Part shown: positions 8,418 to 15,342 of the stretch, piece after piece
Layout of the letters: each line of letters starts with the position of its first letter
Position numbering within the stretch: the stretch's first letter is position 1
NCBI GenBank assembly: GCA_964545855.1
Contig: CAZJHD010000029.1
Span: 1 to 50,883 of the forward strand
Direction: 5' to 3'
DNA length: 50,883 nucleotides
From: CAZJHD01 sp964545855
GTDB taxonomy: Bacteria; Planctomycetota; UBA1135; JACQFD01
Position numbers and translations under genes: made by a program
Notes under the pieces: generated by a model
The model's input: only the letters and a program-made list of their open reading frames with translations
Told to the model about the DNA's origin: nothing
Database searches by the model: none

Positions 8418-10067
8418 GTGATCTCCCTCTCCAACGTGGTGAAGCAGTACGGCCGGCAGGTCGTGCTGCTGGATGCCTCCTTCCAGCTGAACGCCGGCGA
8501 GCGCGTCGGGCTCGTGGGCCCGAACGGCGCCGGCAAGACCACGCTCTTCCGCCTCGTCGCGGGTGAAGAGGCGCCGGACGACGGCACGGTGAACGTGCCG
8601 AAGCGGATCGCCATCGGCTGGTTCCGCCAGGAGACCCACGACATGGGCGGGCGCAGCGTCCTCGAGGAAGCGATCGCCGGAAGTGGACGCCTGGGAGACC
8701 TGCACCACGAGCTCGCCGATCTGGAGCACGGCATGGGCGATCCCGAGCGCGCCGACGAGCTCGACGCGATCCTCGCGCGCTTCGGCGAGGTGCAGGCGGA
8801 GTACCAGACCCTCGGCGGCTACGAGATCGAGGCGCGCGCGCGGTCGGTCCTCCACGGCCTCGGATTCGACGACGAGCGCGTCGACGCCGACTGCGGCGCG
8901 CTCTCGGGCGGATGGAAGATGCGCGTCTCCATGGCGAAGGTGCTGCTCACGGACGCCGACGTGCTGCTGCTCGACGAGCCGACGAACCACCTCGACCTCG
9001 AGTCGATCCTCTGGCTCGAGTCGTTCCTGCGCGGCACGAAGGCGGCGCTGCTGATGACGTGCCACGACCGCGACTTCATGAACCGCGTCGTCTCGCGCAT
9101 CGTCGAGATCGACGGCGGGGAGCTCGTCTCCTACTCCGGCGACTACGACTTCTACGAGAGCCAGCAATCGCTCCGTGCCGCGCAGCGCGAGGCGGCCTAC
9201 GCGCGCCAGCAGGCGATGCTCGCCAAGGAGCAGCGCTTCATCGACCGCTTCGAGAAGCACGCGGCGAAGGCGGCACAGGTGCAGAGCCGCGTGAAGAAGC
9301 TCGAGAAGATCGAGCGGGTGGAGCCGCCGCGGCGCAGCGTCGTCGTGCCCTTCGAGTTCCGCAGGCCTCCGCGGTCCGGCGACGACGTCGTGAAGATCCA
9401 GGGTCTCGGGAAGCGCTACGGGAAGCGGATCGTCTACGACGGATTCGACTTCGAGATCCGGCGCGGCGAGCGCTGGTGCGTGATGGGCGTGAACGGAGCG
9501 GGGAAGACGACGCTCCTCAAGATGGTGGCCGGCGTCGTGCAGGCCGACGCGGGAGCGATCCGCCTCGGAGCGAGCCTGAAGGTCGGCTACTTCGCGCAGG
9601 AGTCTCTCGAGCTCCTCGACCCCGACCTCACGGTGGACGAGCAGATCGAGCACGACTTCCCCCTGGAGACGATCGGTGCGCGCCGCAGCCTCCTCGGAGC
9701 GTTCCAGTTCTCCGGCGAGGACGTGGAGAAGACCATCCGCTTCCTCTCGGGCGGCGAGAAGTCGCGTCTCGTCCTCGCGCGGATGCTCCTCGATCCGCCG
9801 AACTTCCTCGTGCTCGACGAGCCGACGAACCACCTCGATCTGCTCACGAAGGAGATGCTCGTGAAGACGCTCTCCGGCTTCGAGGGGACGATGCTGTTCG
9901 TCTCCCACGACCGGACGTTCCTCCGCGGTCTCGCGAACCGCGTGCTCGACCTCGGGAGCGGCGCCGCCGCGCCGGGCGAGCGTCCGCCGGAGCCGAAGCT
10001 CTTCCCCGACAGCTACTCCGAGTGGGTGCGCCACACGGGCCGCGAGGCGGCGGGCGTCCACGCCTGA
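8418..10067 (+). CDS. ABC-F family ATPase
   Basis: This 549-residue soluble protein has two tandem ABC nucleotide-binding domains and no membrane segment, which is the ABC-F architecture. Domain 1 shows GPNGAGKTT, signature LSGGWKMR and LLLDEPTNHLDLES. Domain 2 shows GVNGAGKTT, LSGGEKSR and LVLDEPTNHLDL. Between them is the charged helical linker (RQQAMLAKEQRFIDRFEKH) that reaches into the ribosome P-site region in characterised members. ABC-F proteins act on translating ribosomes as translation factors or antibiotic-protection proteins; which subgroup applies here cannot be told. The start is GTG at 8418. A TATCCT hexamer at 8403-8408 lies nine bases upstream and there is no Shine-Dalgarno sequence, so the mRNA may be nearly leaderless. 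Confidence 0.95.
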   Translation: MISLSNVVKQYGRQVVLLDASFQLNAGERVGLVGPNGAGKTTLFRLVAGEEAPDDGTVNVPKRIAIGWFRQETHDMGGRSVLEEAIAGSGRLGDLHHELADLEHGMGDPERADELDAILARFGEVQAEYQTLGGYEIEARARSVLHGLGFDDERVDADCGALSGGWKMRVSMAKVLLTDADVLLLDEPTNHLDLESILWLESFLRGTKAALLMTCHDRDFMNRVVSRIVEIDGGELVSYSGDYDFYESQQSLRAAQREAAYARQQAMLAKEQRFIDRFEKHAAKAAQVQSRVKKLEKIERVEPPRRSVVVPFEFRRPPRSGDDVVKIQGLGKRYGKRIVYDGFDFEIRRGERWCVMGVNGAGKTTLLKMVAGVVQADAGAIRLGASLKVGYFAQESLELLDPDLTVDEQIEHDFPLETIGARRSLLGAFQFSGEDVEKTIRFLSGGEKSRLVLARMLLDPPNFLVLDEPTNHLDLLTKEMLVKTLSGFEGTMLFVSHDRTFLRGLANRVLDLGSGAAAPGERPPEPKLFPDSYSEWVRHTGREAAGVHA

Positions 10068-10117
10068 TGCGGGCCGGAGCCGGCCGGGGGGAGCGCGGTT
10101 GGGCCGCGCCCGCCGCC

Positions 10118-10172
10118 GCTGGCTCTCGGGAGCCGGCAGTGGTAACAAGACTGCCCCTCGGCCCAAGAGTCT
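10118..10172 (+). other. Overlapping hairpins before redoxin gene
   Basis: Stem A pairs GCTGGCTC (10118-10125) with GAGCCGGC (10130-10137) around a TCGG loop. Stem B pairs GGCAGT (10135-10140) with ACTGCC (10150-10155). A and B share bases 10135-10137, so they compete. A third short pairing joins AGACT (10148-10152) to AGTCT (10168-10172). There is no T-run. This may be a terminator for the ABC-F gene or a leader structure for the following gene. Confidence 0.35.
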
Positions 10173-10196
10173 CACCTCCCCAGGAGCTCGATCGTC

Positions 10197-10847
10197 ATGC
10201 TTCGAATCGCCCTGCTCGCCTCCGCAACCCTCCTCTCGATCGTCGTCGTCGACGGCGACCGCAAGCGCCTGCAGCCCGGAGACGCCGCGCCGGACTTCCA
10301 CGTGAAGACGCTCGATGGCAAGGACCGCGACCTCGCGTCCTTCCGCGGCGAGAAGAAGGATCGGATCGTCGTCGTGAATTTCTGGTCGCACACCTGCCCG
10401 TGGTCGCGCGCGTGGGACGCCGAACTCTCGAAGATCGCGAAGGACTTCGCGTCGAAGAACGTCGTCTTCGTGAACATCGACTCCAACAAGGCGAGCAACG
10501 GCGACGGAACGAACAAGGACACGCCCGAGGACATCGGCCGCTACACGAAGGAGAACGATCTCTCCTTCTCGGTCTTCGTGGACGCCGAGAGCCGCGTGGC
10601 CGACCTCTTCGGCGGAGAGACGACGCCGGACATCTTCGTGATCGGCGCCGACGGGAAGATCGCCTACACGGGACGCATCAACGACATGCAGAGCCCGGGC
10701 AAGGCCGACCGGTTCGAGAAGAACTACCTGCGTGACGCCCTCACGGCGCTCGTCGCCGGCAAGGCTCCCGAGCTCCGTTCGACGCCCCAGGCTGGATGCT
10801 CCATCAAGCGCGCGAAGCGCGAGAAGGGAGAGAAGGCGAAGTCCTGA
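10197..10847 (+). CDS. Redoxin / AhpC-TSA-like thiol protein
   Basis: This 216-residue thioredoxin-fold protein begins with a hydrophobic segment (LRIALLASATLLSIVVV) that may act as a signal peptide or anchor, so it probably works outside the cytoplasm. Family features are APDFHVKTLDGKDRDLASFRG, then VVVNFWSHTCPWSRAW, then TPDIFVIGADGKIAYTGRIND. The active site reads CPWS, so the resolving Cys of a classic CxxC is absent. A second Cys sits near the C-terminus in GCSIKR, a pattern that recurs in this redoxin subfamily. It could be a peroxiredoxin-like or thiol-transfer protein. AGGAG at 10182-10186 is well placed for the ATG. The TlpA-like lipoprotein gene follows after five bases, so the two likely form one operon. 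Confidence 0.85.
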   Translation: MLRIALLASATLLSIVVVDGDRKRLQPGDAAPDFHVKTLDGKDRDLASFRGEKKDRIVVVNFWSHTCPWSRAWDAELSKIAKDFASKNVVFVNIDSNKASNGDGTNKDTPEDIGRYTKENDLSFSVFVDAESRVADLFGGETTPDIFVIGADGKIAYTGRINDMQSPGKADRFEKNYLRDALTALVAGKAPELRSTPQAGCSIKRAKREKGEKAKS

Positions 10848-10852
10848 AGGCC

Positions 10853-11449
10853 GTGAAGGGAGTCGTCTCCCGCGTCCTCGCCGGCGCGCTCCTGGCCCCG
10901 CTCCTCGCGTGCGGCCGGGACGCGCCGGCGCCCGTTTCCCCGGCGACCGAGACGCCGGCGCCCGGGGCAGCGGCGGCCGCGGCGCGGGACTTCGCGCCCG
11001 CTACCGTGGCGGCCGACGGCGCCGCGCTCGCTGCGGCCGCGCGGCCGAAGGGCCGGCCCCTCGTGGTGAACCACTGGGCCACCTGGTGCGGTCCCTGCGT
11101 CGACGAGCTGCCCTACCTCGCGGAGGTGGCGCGCCGCTTCGAGGGGCGCGTCGACTTCCTCGGCGTCTCCTGGGACCGCTTCGCCGACGACGAGCCGCCG
11201 CTCCCGGAGGCGCTCGCGGCCGTCGATCGCGTCCGCCGCGCGGAAGGCTCCTTCTATCCGTCGGTCGTCGGACCGCCCGGGTCGGAAGCGATCGCGGAGG
11301 CGCTCGACCTCCCGAGCGAGGTCATCCCGCAGACCTACGTCTTCGCGGCGAGCGGGGAGCGCCTCTGGGAGTTCCGCGGCGAGATCCTGGAGGACTCCGA
11401 CAAGGCGGCCTTCGTCGCGGCCCTCGAGCGGGCGCTCGCCGCGCGCTGA
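10853..11449 (+). CDS. TlpA-like thioredoxin lipoprotein
   Basis: This 198-residue predicted lipoprotein has an N-terminal hydrophobic segment ending in the lipobox PLLAC, then an Ala/Pro-rich spacer, then a thioredoxin-fold domain. The redox site is WATWCGPC, the full CxxC expected of TlpA/ResA-type thiol-disulfide oxidoreductases that act on the outer face of the membrane. Downstream PQTYVFAASGERLWEFRGEI contains the conserved cis-Pro region. The GTG at 10853 is chosen because it follows TGAAGG by a short spacer and leaves a proper lipoprotein signal; frame-compatible upstream codons overlap the previous gene. With the preceding redoxin it probably forms an extracytoplasmic thiol-redox pair. 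Partner proteins are not visible here. Confidence 0.85.
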   Translation: MKGVVSRVLAGALLAPLLACGRDAPAPVSPATETPAPGAAAAAARDFAPATVAADGAALAAAARPKGRPLVVNHWATWCGPCVDELPYLAEVARRFEGRVDFLGVSWDRFADDEPPLPEALAAVDRVRRAEGSFYPSVVGPPGSEAIAEALDLPSEVIPQTYVFAASGERLWEFRGEILEDSDKAAFVAALERALAAR

Positions 11450-11480
11450 AGCTGCGGCGCGGGAGCGCCGGCGCCTGGAT

Positions 11481-11693
11481 TCAGCTCTCCTTCTTCCTCT
11501 GCAGCGCGATCCAGGTGTTCGCGAGCAGGCCGGCCCCGAATCCGAGAGCGAGGATCACGAAGAGGAGCACCGCCTGGGGCATCTCGATCGTCGCGAAGAG
11601 GACGTGCGTCTTCACGCTCCCGGTGTTCTGGAGCACGAGGATCACCGCGAGGATGATCAGGACGATGAGGCCGATCTTTCGAACGTTCTGCAT
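11481..11693 (-). CDS. LapA/DUF1049-like two-helix membrane protein
   Basis: This is a 70-residue protein with two transmembrane helices: residues about 7-22 (IGLIVLIILAVILVLQN) and about 40-60 (AVLLFVILALGFGAGLL). A short periplasmic loop lies between them and a basic tail RKKES follows. The layout and the motif VLQNTGSVKTHVLF fit the LapA (DUF1049) family, whose E. coli member helps control lipopolysaccharide assembly. The ATG at 11693 is taken as the start because longer in-frame versions add low-complexity, non-membrane sequence. It is divergent from the kinase gene across 88 bases. Confidence 0.75.
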   Translation of the reverse strand: MQNVRKIGLIVLIILAVILVLQNTGSVKTHVLFATIEMPQAVLLFVILALGFGAGLLANTWIALQRKKES

Positions 11694-11769
11694 GGTGGGA
11701 GCCGGGGCCGGGATCCTACTCCGGGGAGACGGGGAGCCCGCGGCCCAGGCTCCTCGGTCCTGGCCGGGA

Positions 11770-11775
11770 TAGGCT
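11770..11775 (+). promoter_or_regulatory. Possible -10 hexamer of leaderless kinase mRNA
   Basis: TAGGCT lies six bases before the GTG start of the kinase gene and no Shine-Dalgarno sequence intervenes. This TANNNT spacing places transcription start at or next to the start codon. It is weak evidence on its own. Confidence 0.25.
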
Positions 11776-11781
11776 CTCTTC

Positions 11782-14673
11782 GTGCCCCCCGAGAGACCTC
11801 CCCTCGGCGCCGACGACGAAGACCTCTTCGACGAGTACCTCGACGCGGCGCTCCGCGGCGAGGCGACCGACCCCGAGGCTTTCTGCCGCGAGCGCGGCGA
11901 GGTGCCGGGCGCGCTCAAGTCCTGGATCGAAGGGGTGCACCGGCTCCTCTCCTCGGACGCGCCCTCGCCGCCGGGGAGAACCGTGGCGCCGGCGCTCCCG
12001 GCGGAGGAGGGGCTCCCCTACGAGCATCTCGGGGAGTTCCGGCTCCTGCGCCGCCTCGGCGAGGGAGCGATGGGTGTCGTCTACCTCGCGGAGCAGGGGG
12101 CCCTGAACCGGCTCGTCGCGGTGAAGGTGATCCGTCCGGAGCTCGCCGGCTCCGCGACGGCGACGGCTCGCTTCGACCGGGAGGCGCGCGCCCTGGCGCG
12201 GCTCGCCCATCCGCACCTCGCCGCCATCCACGGATTCGGCGAGCACGAGGGCGTGCGCTTCTTCGCCATGGAGCTGGTCCCCGGGGAGAGCCTGGCCGAA
12301 CGGATCGACGAGGCGCGCCGGCGTGGCGAGCGGATCCCCGTGCCGGAGGCGGTCCGCATCGGCCGTCAGATCGCCGAAGCCCTCGACCACGCGCACAGGG
12401 CGGGCGTGCTGCACCGGGACGTGAAGCCGTCGAACATCCGCCTCGGGCCGGGAGGACGTGCGGTGCTGATCGACTTCGGCCTCGCCCGCGCCCTCGGCGA
12501 CGTCGAGGCGACGCTCACGCGCTCCTTCGCCGGGTCGCCCGCCTACGCGTCGCCGGAGCAGGTGGCGGGGCGTCGCGATGCGATCGACGCGCGAACCGAC
12601 GTCTACTCGCTCGGTGCGACGCTCTACGAGGCGATCACCGGCGACCCTCCCTTCGGCGGCGACAGCGTCGAGTCGGTGCTCCATCGGATCGTCTCCGACG
12701 AGCCGCGGGCGCCGCGGAGCGCGCGGCCCGACGTTCCGCGCGACGTGGACGTCGTGATCCGCATGGCGCTCGAGAAGGATCCGGCGCGGCGCTACGCGAG
12801 CGCGCGGGCCTTCGCCGACGACCTCGCCGCGATCCTGGATCTGCGCCCCGTGCGAGCGCGGGCGCCGGGGCTCGTGCTGCGGCTGGGGAAGTGGTGCCGG
12901 CGCAACCGCGCGTCGGCGGCGGCGATCGGAGCCGCTTGGGCGGTCCTCGCCGGCGGCGCCGCCTGGCTCGCCGTCGACGCGCGCGCGCAACGCATCGAGT
13001 CGGAGCGCCGTGCCGCGGAGATCGTCGCGGACGTGCGCGCGCGTCTCGAGACGGTCGACGCCGACCGCGGGCGGTCCGAGGCGGCGGAATGGGACGCGCA
13101 AGGGCTCCGCGCGGCGCGGCAGAACCGTTGGCTGCGGCCCGAGGAGACGGCCCGTCTCCGCGAGAAGGAGCGGCTCGTGGAGGACTCGCGCCGCGACGAG
13201 GAGGGCGTGCTCGCCTTCGCGAACGAGCAGCTCCTGGCAGCGCGCGATCTCGATCCGCAGGCGCCGGGATGGAGCGACGCACGTGCGCTCCTCTACTTCC
13301 TGCAATGGCGCCACCGCAGCGATGCGCGGAGCGACGCGGCGTCGGAGCACTACCGCGGTCTCCTCCGAGCCACCGACCCGTCGGGTGCATGGACGCGACG
13401 GATGGAGGGGCGCGCGACGGTGCACGTGTCGACGGAGCCGCCGGGCGCGCGGCTCTTCCTCTTCCGCTGCGTCGAGGAGTCGTCGTTGCTCGAGGAGGGC
13501 GACCGGCGCCTCGTCCCGGTGCCCTACGTCGACGACGCCCTCGGCACGCGTCCGGCGCGCTTCGCGCTGCGCGTCGTCTCCGGCGCGGGAGAGATCCCGG
13601 CGGGGGACTGGATCCTCGCCCTGGAGGGCGCTGCGGTCGGGGGCGACTCGGATCCCGGACTCCGGACGGCGCGGGAGGCGGCGGAGCGCGGGGGGATCGC
13701 GGCACGTCTCTGGCACGACGGCGTGGCGCGCGAGGCGACGTTGCCCGCGGGACTTCGCGTTCGCGCCACGGCGGCGCCGCTCTTCGTCGATCCCGCCTTC
13801 GTCCTCGGCACCACGCCGCGCGAGCCGCTCCTGCTGCCGCCCGGGAGCTGGGTGCTCGTGGCGCGTCTCGATGGCCACGAGGAGCAGCGGCTTCCCTTCC
13901 ACGTGGACCACTCCGCCGAGCCCTGGGCCCGGGAGCTGCGCCTTCGCGTGACGCTCCAGCCGGAGGGAACGACGCCCGAGGGTTTCGTCCGCGTCGCCTG
14001 CGAGGGCGCCGGCCAGGCGGGGGAGCGTCCCTTCTGGATGATGGAGCGGGAAGTGACGCTCGCGGAGTACCTGGAGTTCGTGAACGACCGGGACGTCGAG
14101 GCGCCGGAGGAGTCGGCCGGAGGACGCGCGATCGTCCGCGACGCGGAGGGCCGCCGCGCGCTCGCCGACGCGGCAGAGGCGGACCTTCCCGTGCGCGGCG
14201 TCTCCTGGGCGGAGGCGCGGCGCTACGCGCGGTGGAGGACGCGCCGCTCCGGTCTCGATGCGCGGGGCTTCGTCCTCGATCTGCCGACGCGCCTCGAGCG
14301 CGACCGCGCCGCCCACGGAGGCGACGGGCGCCGATTCCCCTGGGGCGACCGCTTCGATCCGAGCTGGACCCACTCGCGCTTCGCGCGGCCCCAGGTGGAG
14401 CTCGAGCCCGTGCTAGGATTCCCGATCGACGAGTCGAGCTTCGGCGTGTTCGACCTCGCCGGCAGCGTGTCGGAATGGTGCGTCGGCGCCGCGTCCGGGA
14501 AGGCGAGCGGGGAGATCTGGCTCGCCGGAGGCCGCTTCGACACCGGTATCGAGATCGACTTCCTCACGAGCTCGGTGCAGAGGGTCCTCGCCGATGGGCC
14601 GAGCGAGGGAGTCGGATTCCGGCTCGTCGCGCGGCGATCGACGGAGGACAACGACCGGGAGGCGGGCCGGTGA
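11782..14673 (+). CDS. Ser/Thr kinase fused to FGE-sulfatase-like domain
   Basis: The protein has 963 residues. A Hanks-type kinase domain spans about residues 80-355 with the glycine loop GEGAMGVVY (from about 93), VAVKVI lysine, HRDVKPSN (catalytic Asp213) and DFG (Asp231). A transmembrane helix follows at about 378-396, then a coiled-coil-like stretch and a PEGA-like segment (VHVSTEPPGARLFLF). The C-terminal formylglycine-generating-enzyme/sulfatase-modifying-factor-like domain runs from about 747 to the end (RPFWMMEREVTLAEYLEF, GVSWAEARRYARW, FPWGDRFDP, GVFDLAGSVSEW). Thus the kinase is cytoplasmic and the FGE-like domain lies outside, probably as a sensor or ligand-binding module rather than an enzyme. 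The GTGA overlap with the next sigma-factor gene suggests that the kinase controls that factor. The start is GTG at 11782. Confidence 0.92.
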   Translation: MPPERPPLGADDEDLFDEYLDAALRGEATDPEAFCRERGEVPGALKSWIEGVHRLLSSDAPSPPGRTVAPALPAEEGLPYEHLGEFRLLRRLGEGAMGVVYLAEQGALNRLVAVKVIRPELAGSATATARFDREARALARLAHPHLAAIHGFGEHEGVRFFAMELVPGESLAERIDEARRRGERIPVPEAVRIGRQIAEALDHAHRAGVLHRDVKPSNIRLGPGGRAVLIDFGLARALGDVEATLTRSFAGSPAYASPEQVAGRRDAIDARTDVYSLGATLYEAITGDPPFGGDSVESVLHRIVSDEPRAPRSARPDVPRDVDVVIRMALEKDPARRYASARAFADDLAAILDLRPVRARAPGLVLRLGKWCRRNRASAAAIGAAWAVLAGGAAWLAVDARAQRIESERRAAEIVADVRARLETVDADRGRSEAAEWDAQGLRAARQNRWLRPEETARLREKERLVEDSRRDEEGVLAFANEQLLAARDLDPQAPGWSDARALLYFLQWRHRSDARSDAASEHYRGLLRATDPSGAWTRRMEGRATVHVSTEPPGARLFLFRCVEESSLLEEGDRRLVPVPYVDDALGTRPARFALRVVSGAGEIPAGDWILALEGAAVGGDSDPGLRTAREAAERGGIAARLWHDGVAREATLPAGLRVRATAAPLFVDPAFVLGTTPREPLLLPPGSWVLVARLDGHEEQRLPFHVDHSAEPWARELRLRVTLQPEGTTPEGFVRVACEGAGQAGERPFWMMEREVTLAEYLEFVNDRDVEAPEESAGGRAIVRDAEGRRALADAAEADLPVRGVSWAEARRYARWRTRRSGLDARGFVLDLPTRLERDRAAHGGDGRRFPWGDRFDPSWTHSRFARPQVELEPVLGFPIDESSFGVFDLAGSVSEWCVGAASGKASGEIWLAGGRFDTGIEIDFLTSSVQRVLADGPSEGVGFRLVARRSTEDNDREAGR

Positions 14674-15254
14674 GCGAGTCGCTCGCCGCGCACCTCGAGG
14701 CGCACCGGCCGGAGCTCCGGCGCTTCCTGGAGCGGGAGGCCTCGTCCTGCCTTCGCTTCGAGGCGGTCGACGACTTGGTGCAGGGAGTCCTCGTCCGGGC
14801 GCTCGCCGAGGATCGGCAGTTCTCGTGGCGCGGCGTCGCAGCGTTCCGCTCGTGGCTCTTCACGATCGCGCGGCGTCACGTGGCCGATCGGCGCGATCAC
14901 TGGATGTCGATGAAGCGCGGCGCCGGGCGCGTGCTGCGGATCACACGGAGCGGCACGACGACGCGCGCCCCCGGCTCGGCGTCGGCGCCCCGCGCGGGCG
15001 GACCCGGCCCGGGAACGCTCGCCTCGGGCCGGGAGCAGCTGCGCCTCGTGACCCAAGCGTTGGCAGCGCTGCCACCGCGCGATCGCCAGCTCGTGCGATG
15101 GATGAGCGAGGCCGTCCCCGTCGACGAGCAGGCGGCGACCCTCGGCATCAACCGCGAGGCGGCGCAGCGCGCGAGCCAGCGCGCCATCGAGCGGCTGCAG
15201 AAGACGTTTCGCCTGATCCTGCAGCGCCGCGCGGAGCCCCCGGGCCTCGCCTGA
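14670..15254 (+). CDS. ECF-type RNA polymerase sigma factor
   Basis: This 194-residue sigma factor shows region 2 (AVDDLVQGVLVRALA, with RSWLFTIARRHVADRRDH for promoter melting and -10 contact), a Gly/Pro/Ala-rich linker, and region 4 with a helix-turn-helix (ALPPRDRQLVRWMSEAVPVDEQAATLGI). The GTG start at 14670 overlaps the kinase stop as GTGA, so the two proteins are made together. Kinase-linked ECF factors are common in Planctomycetota, where phosphorylation is proposed to replace a separate anti-sigma factor; applying that here is inference. No anti-sigma gene lies next to it. Its promoters cannot be identified in this window. Confidence 0.93.
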   Translation: MSESLAAHLEAHRPELRRFLEREASSCLRFEAVDDLVQGVLVRALAEDRQFSWRGVAAFRSWLFTIARRHVADRRDHWMSMKRGAGRVLRITRSGTTTRAPGSASAPRAGGPGPGTLASGREQLRLVTQALAALPPRDRQLVRWMSEAVPVDEQAATLGINREAAQRASQRAIERLQKTFRLILQRRAEPPGLA

Positions 15255-15256
15255 CC

Positions 15257-15294
15257 GCTGCTCCCCCGACCGGACGCGCCTCGCACGGAGCAGC
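15257..15294. terminator. Hairpin between convergent genes
   Basis: GCTGCTCC (15257-15264) pairs perfectly with GGAGCAGC (15287-15294) across a 22-base loop, between the converging ECF sigma gene and the vWA gene. There is no T-run on either strand, so this is only a possible bidirectional terminator. Confidence 0.35.
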
Positions 15295-15342
15295 GACTCC
15301 TCGCGCTCGCACCGCGATGCGGATGCGCGTCCTCAGCGGCCG

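Noticed and set aside
6579..10391. 1270-codon minus-strand open frame opposite the propeller and ABC-F genes
   Set aside because: It covers several well-supported genes and intergenic sequence and shows the Arg/Glu/Leu-rich composition typical of antisense shadows.
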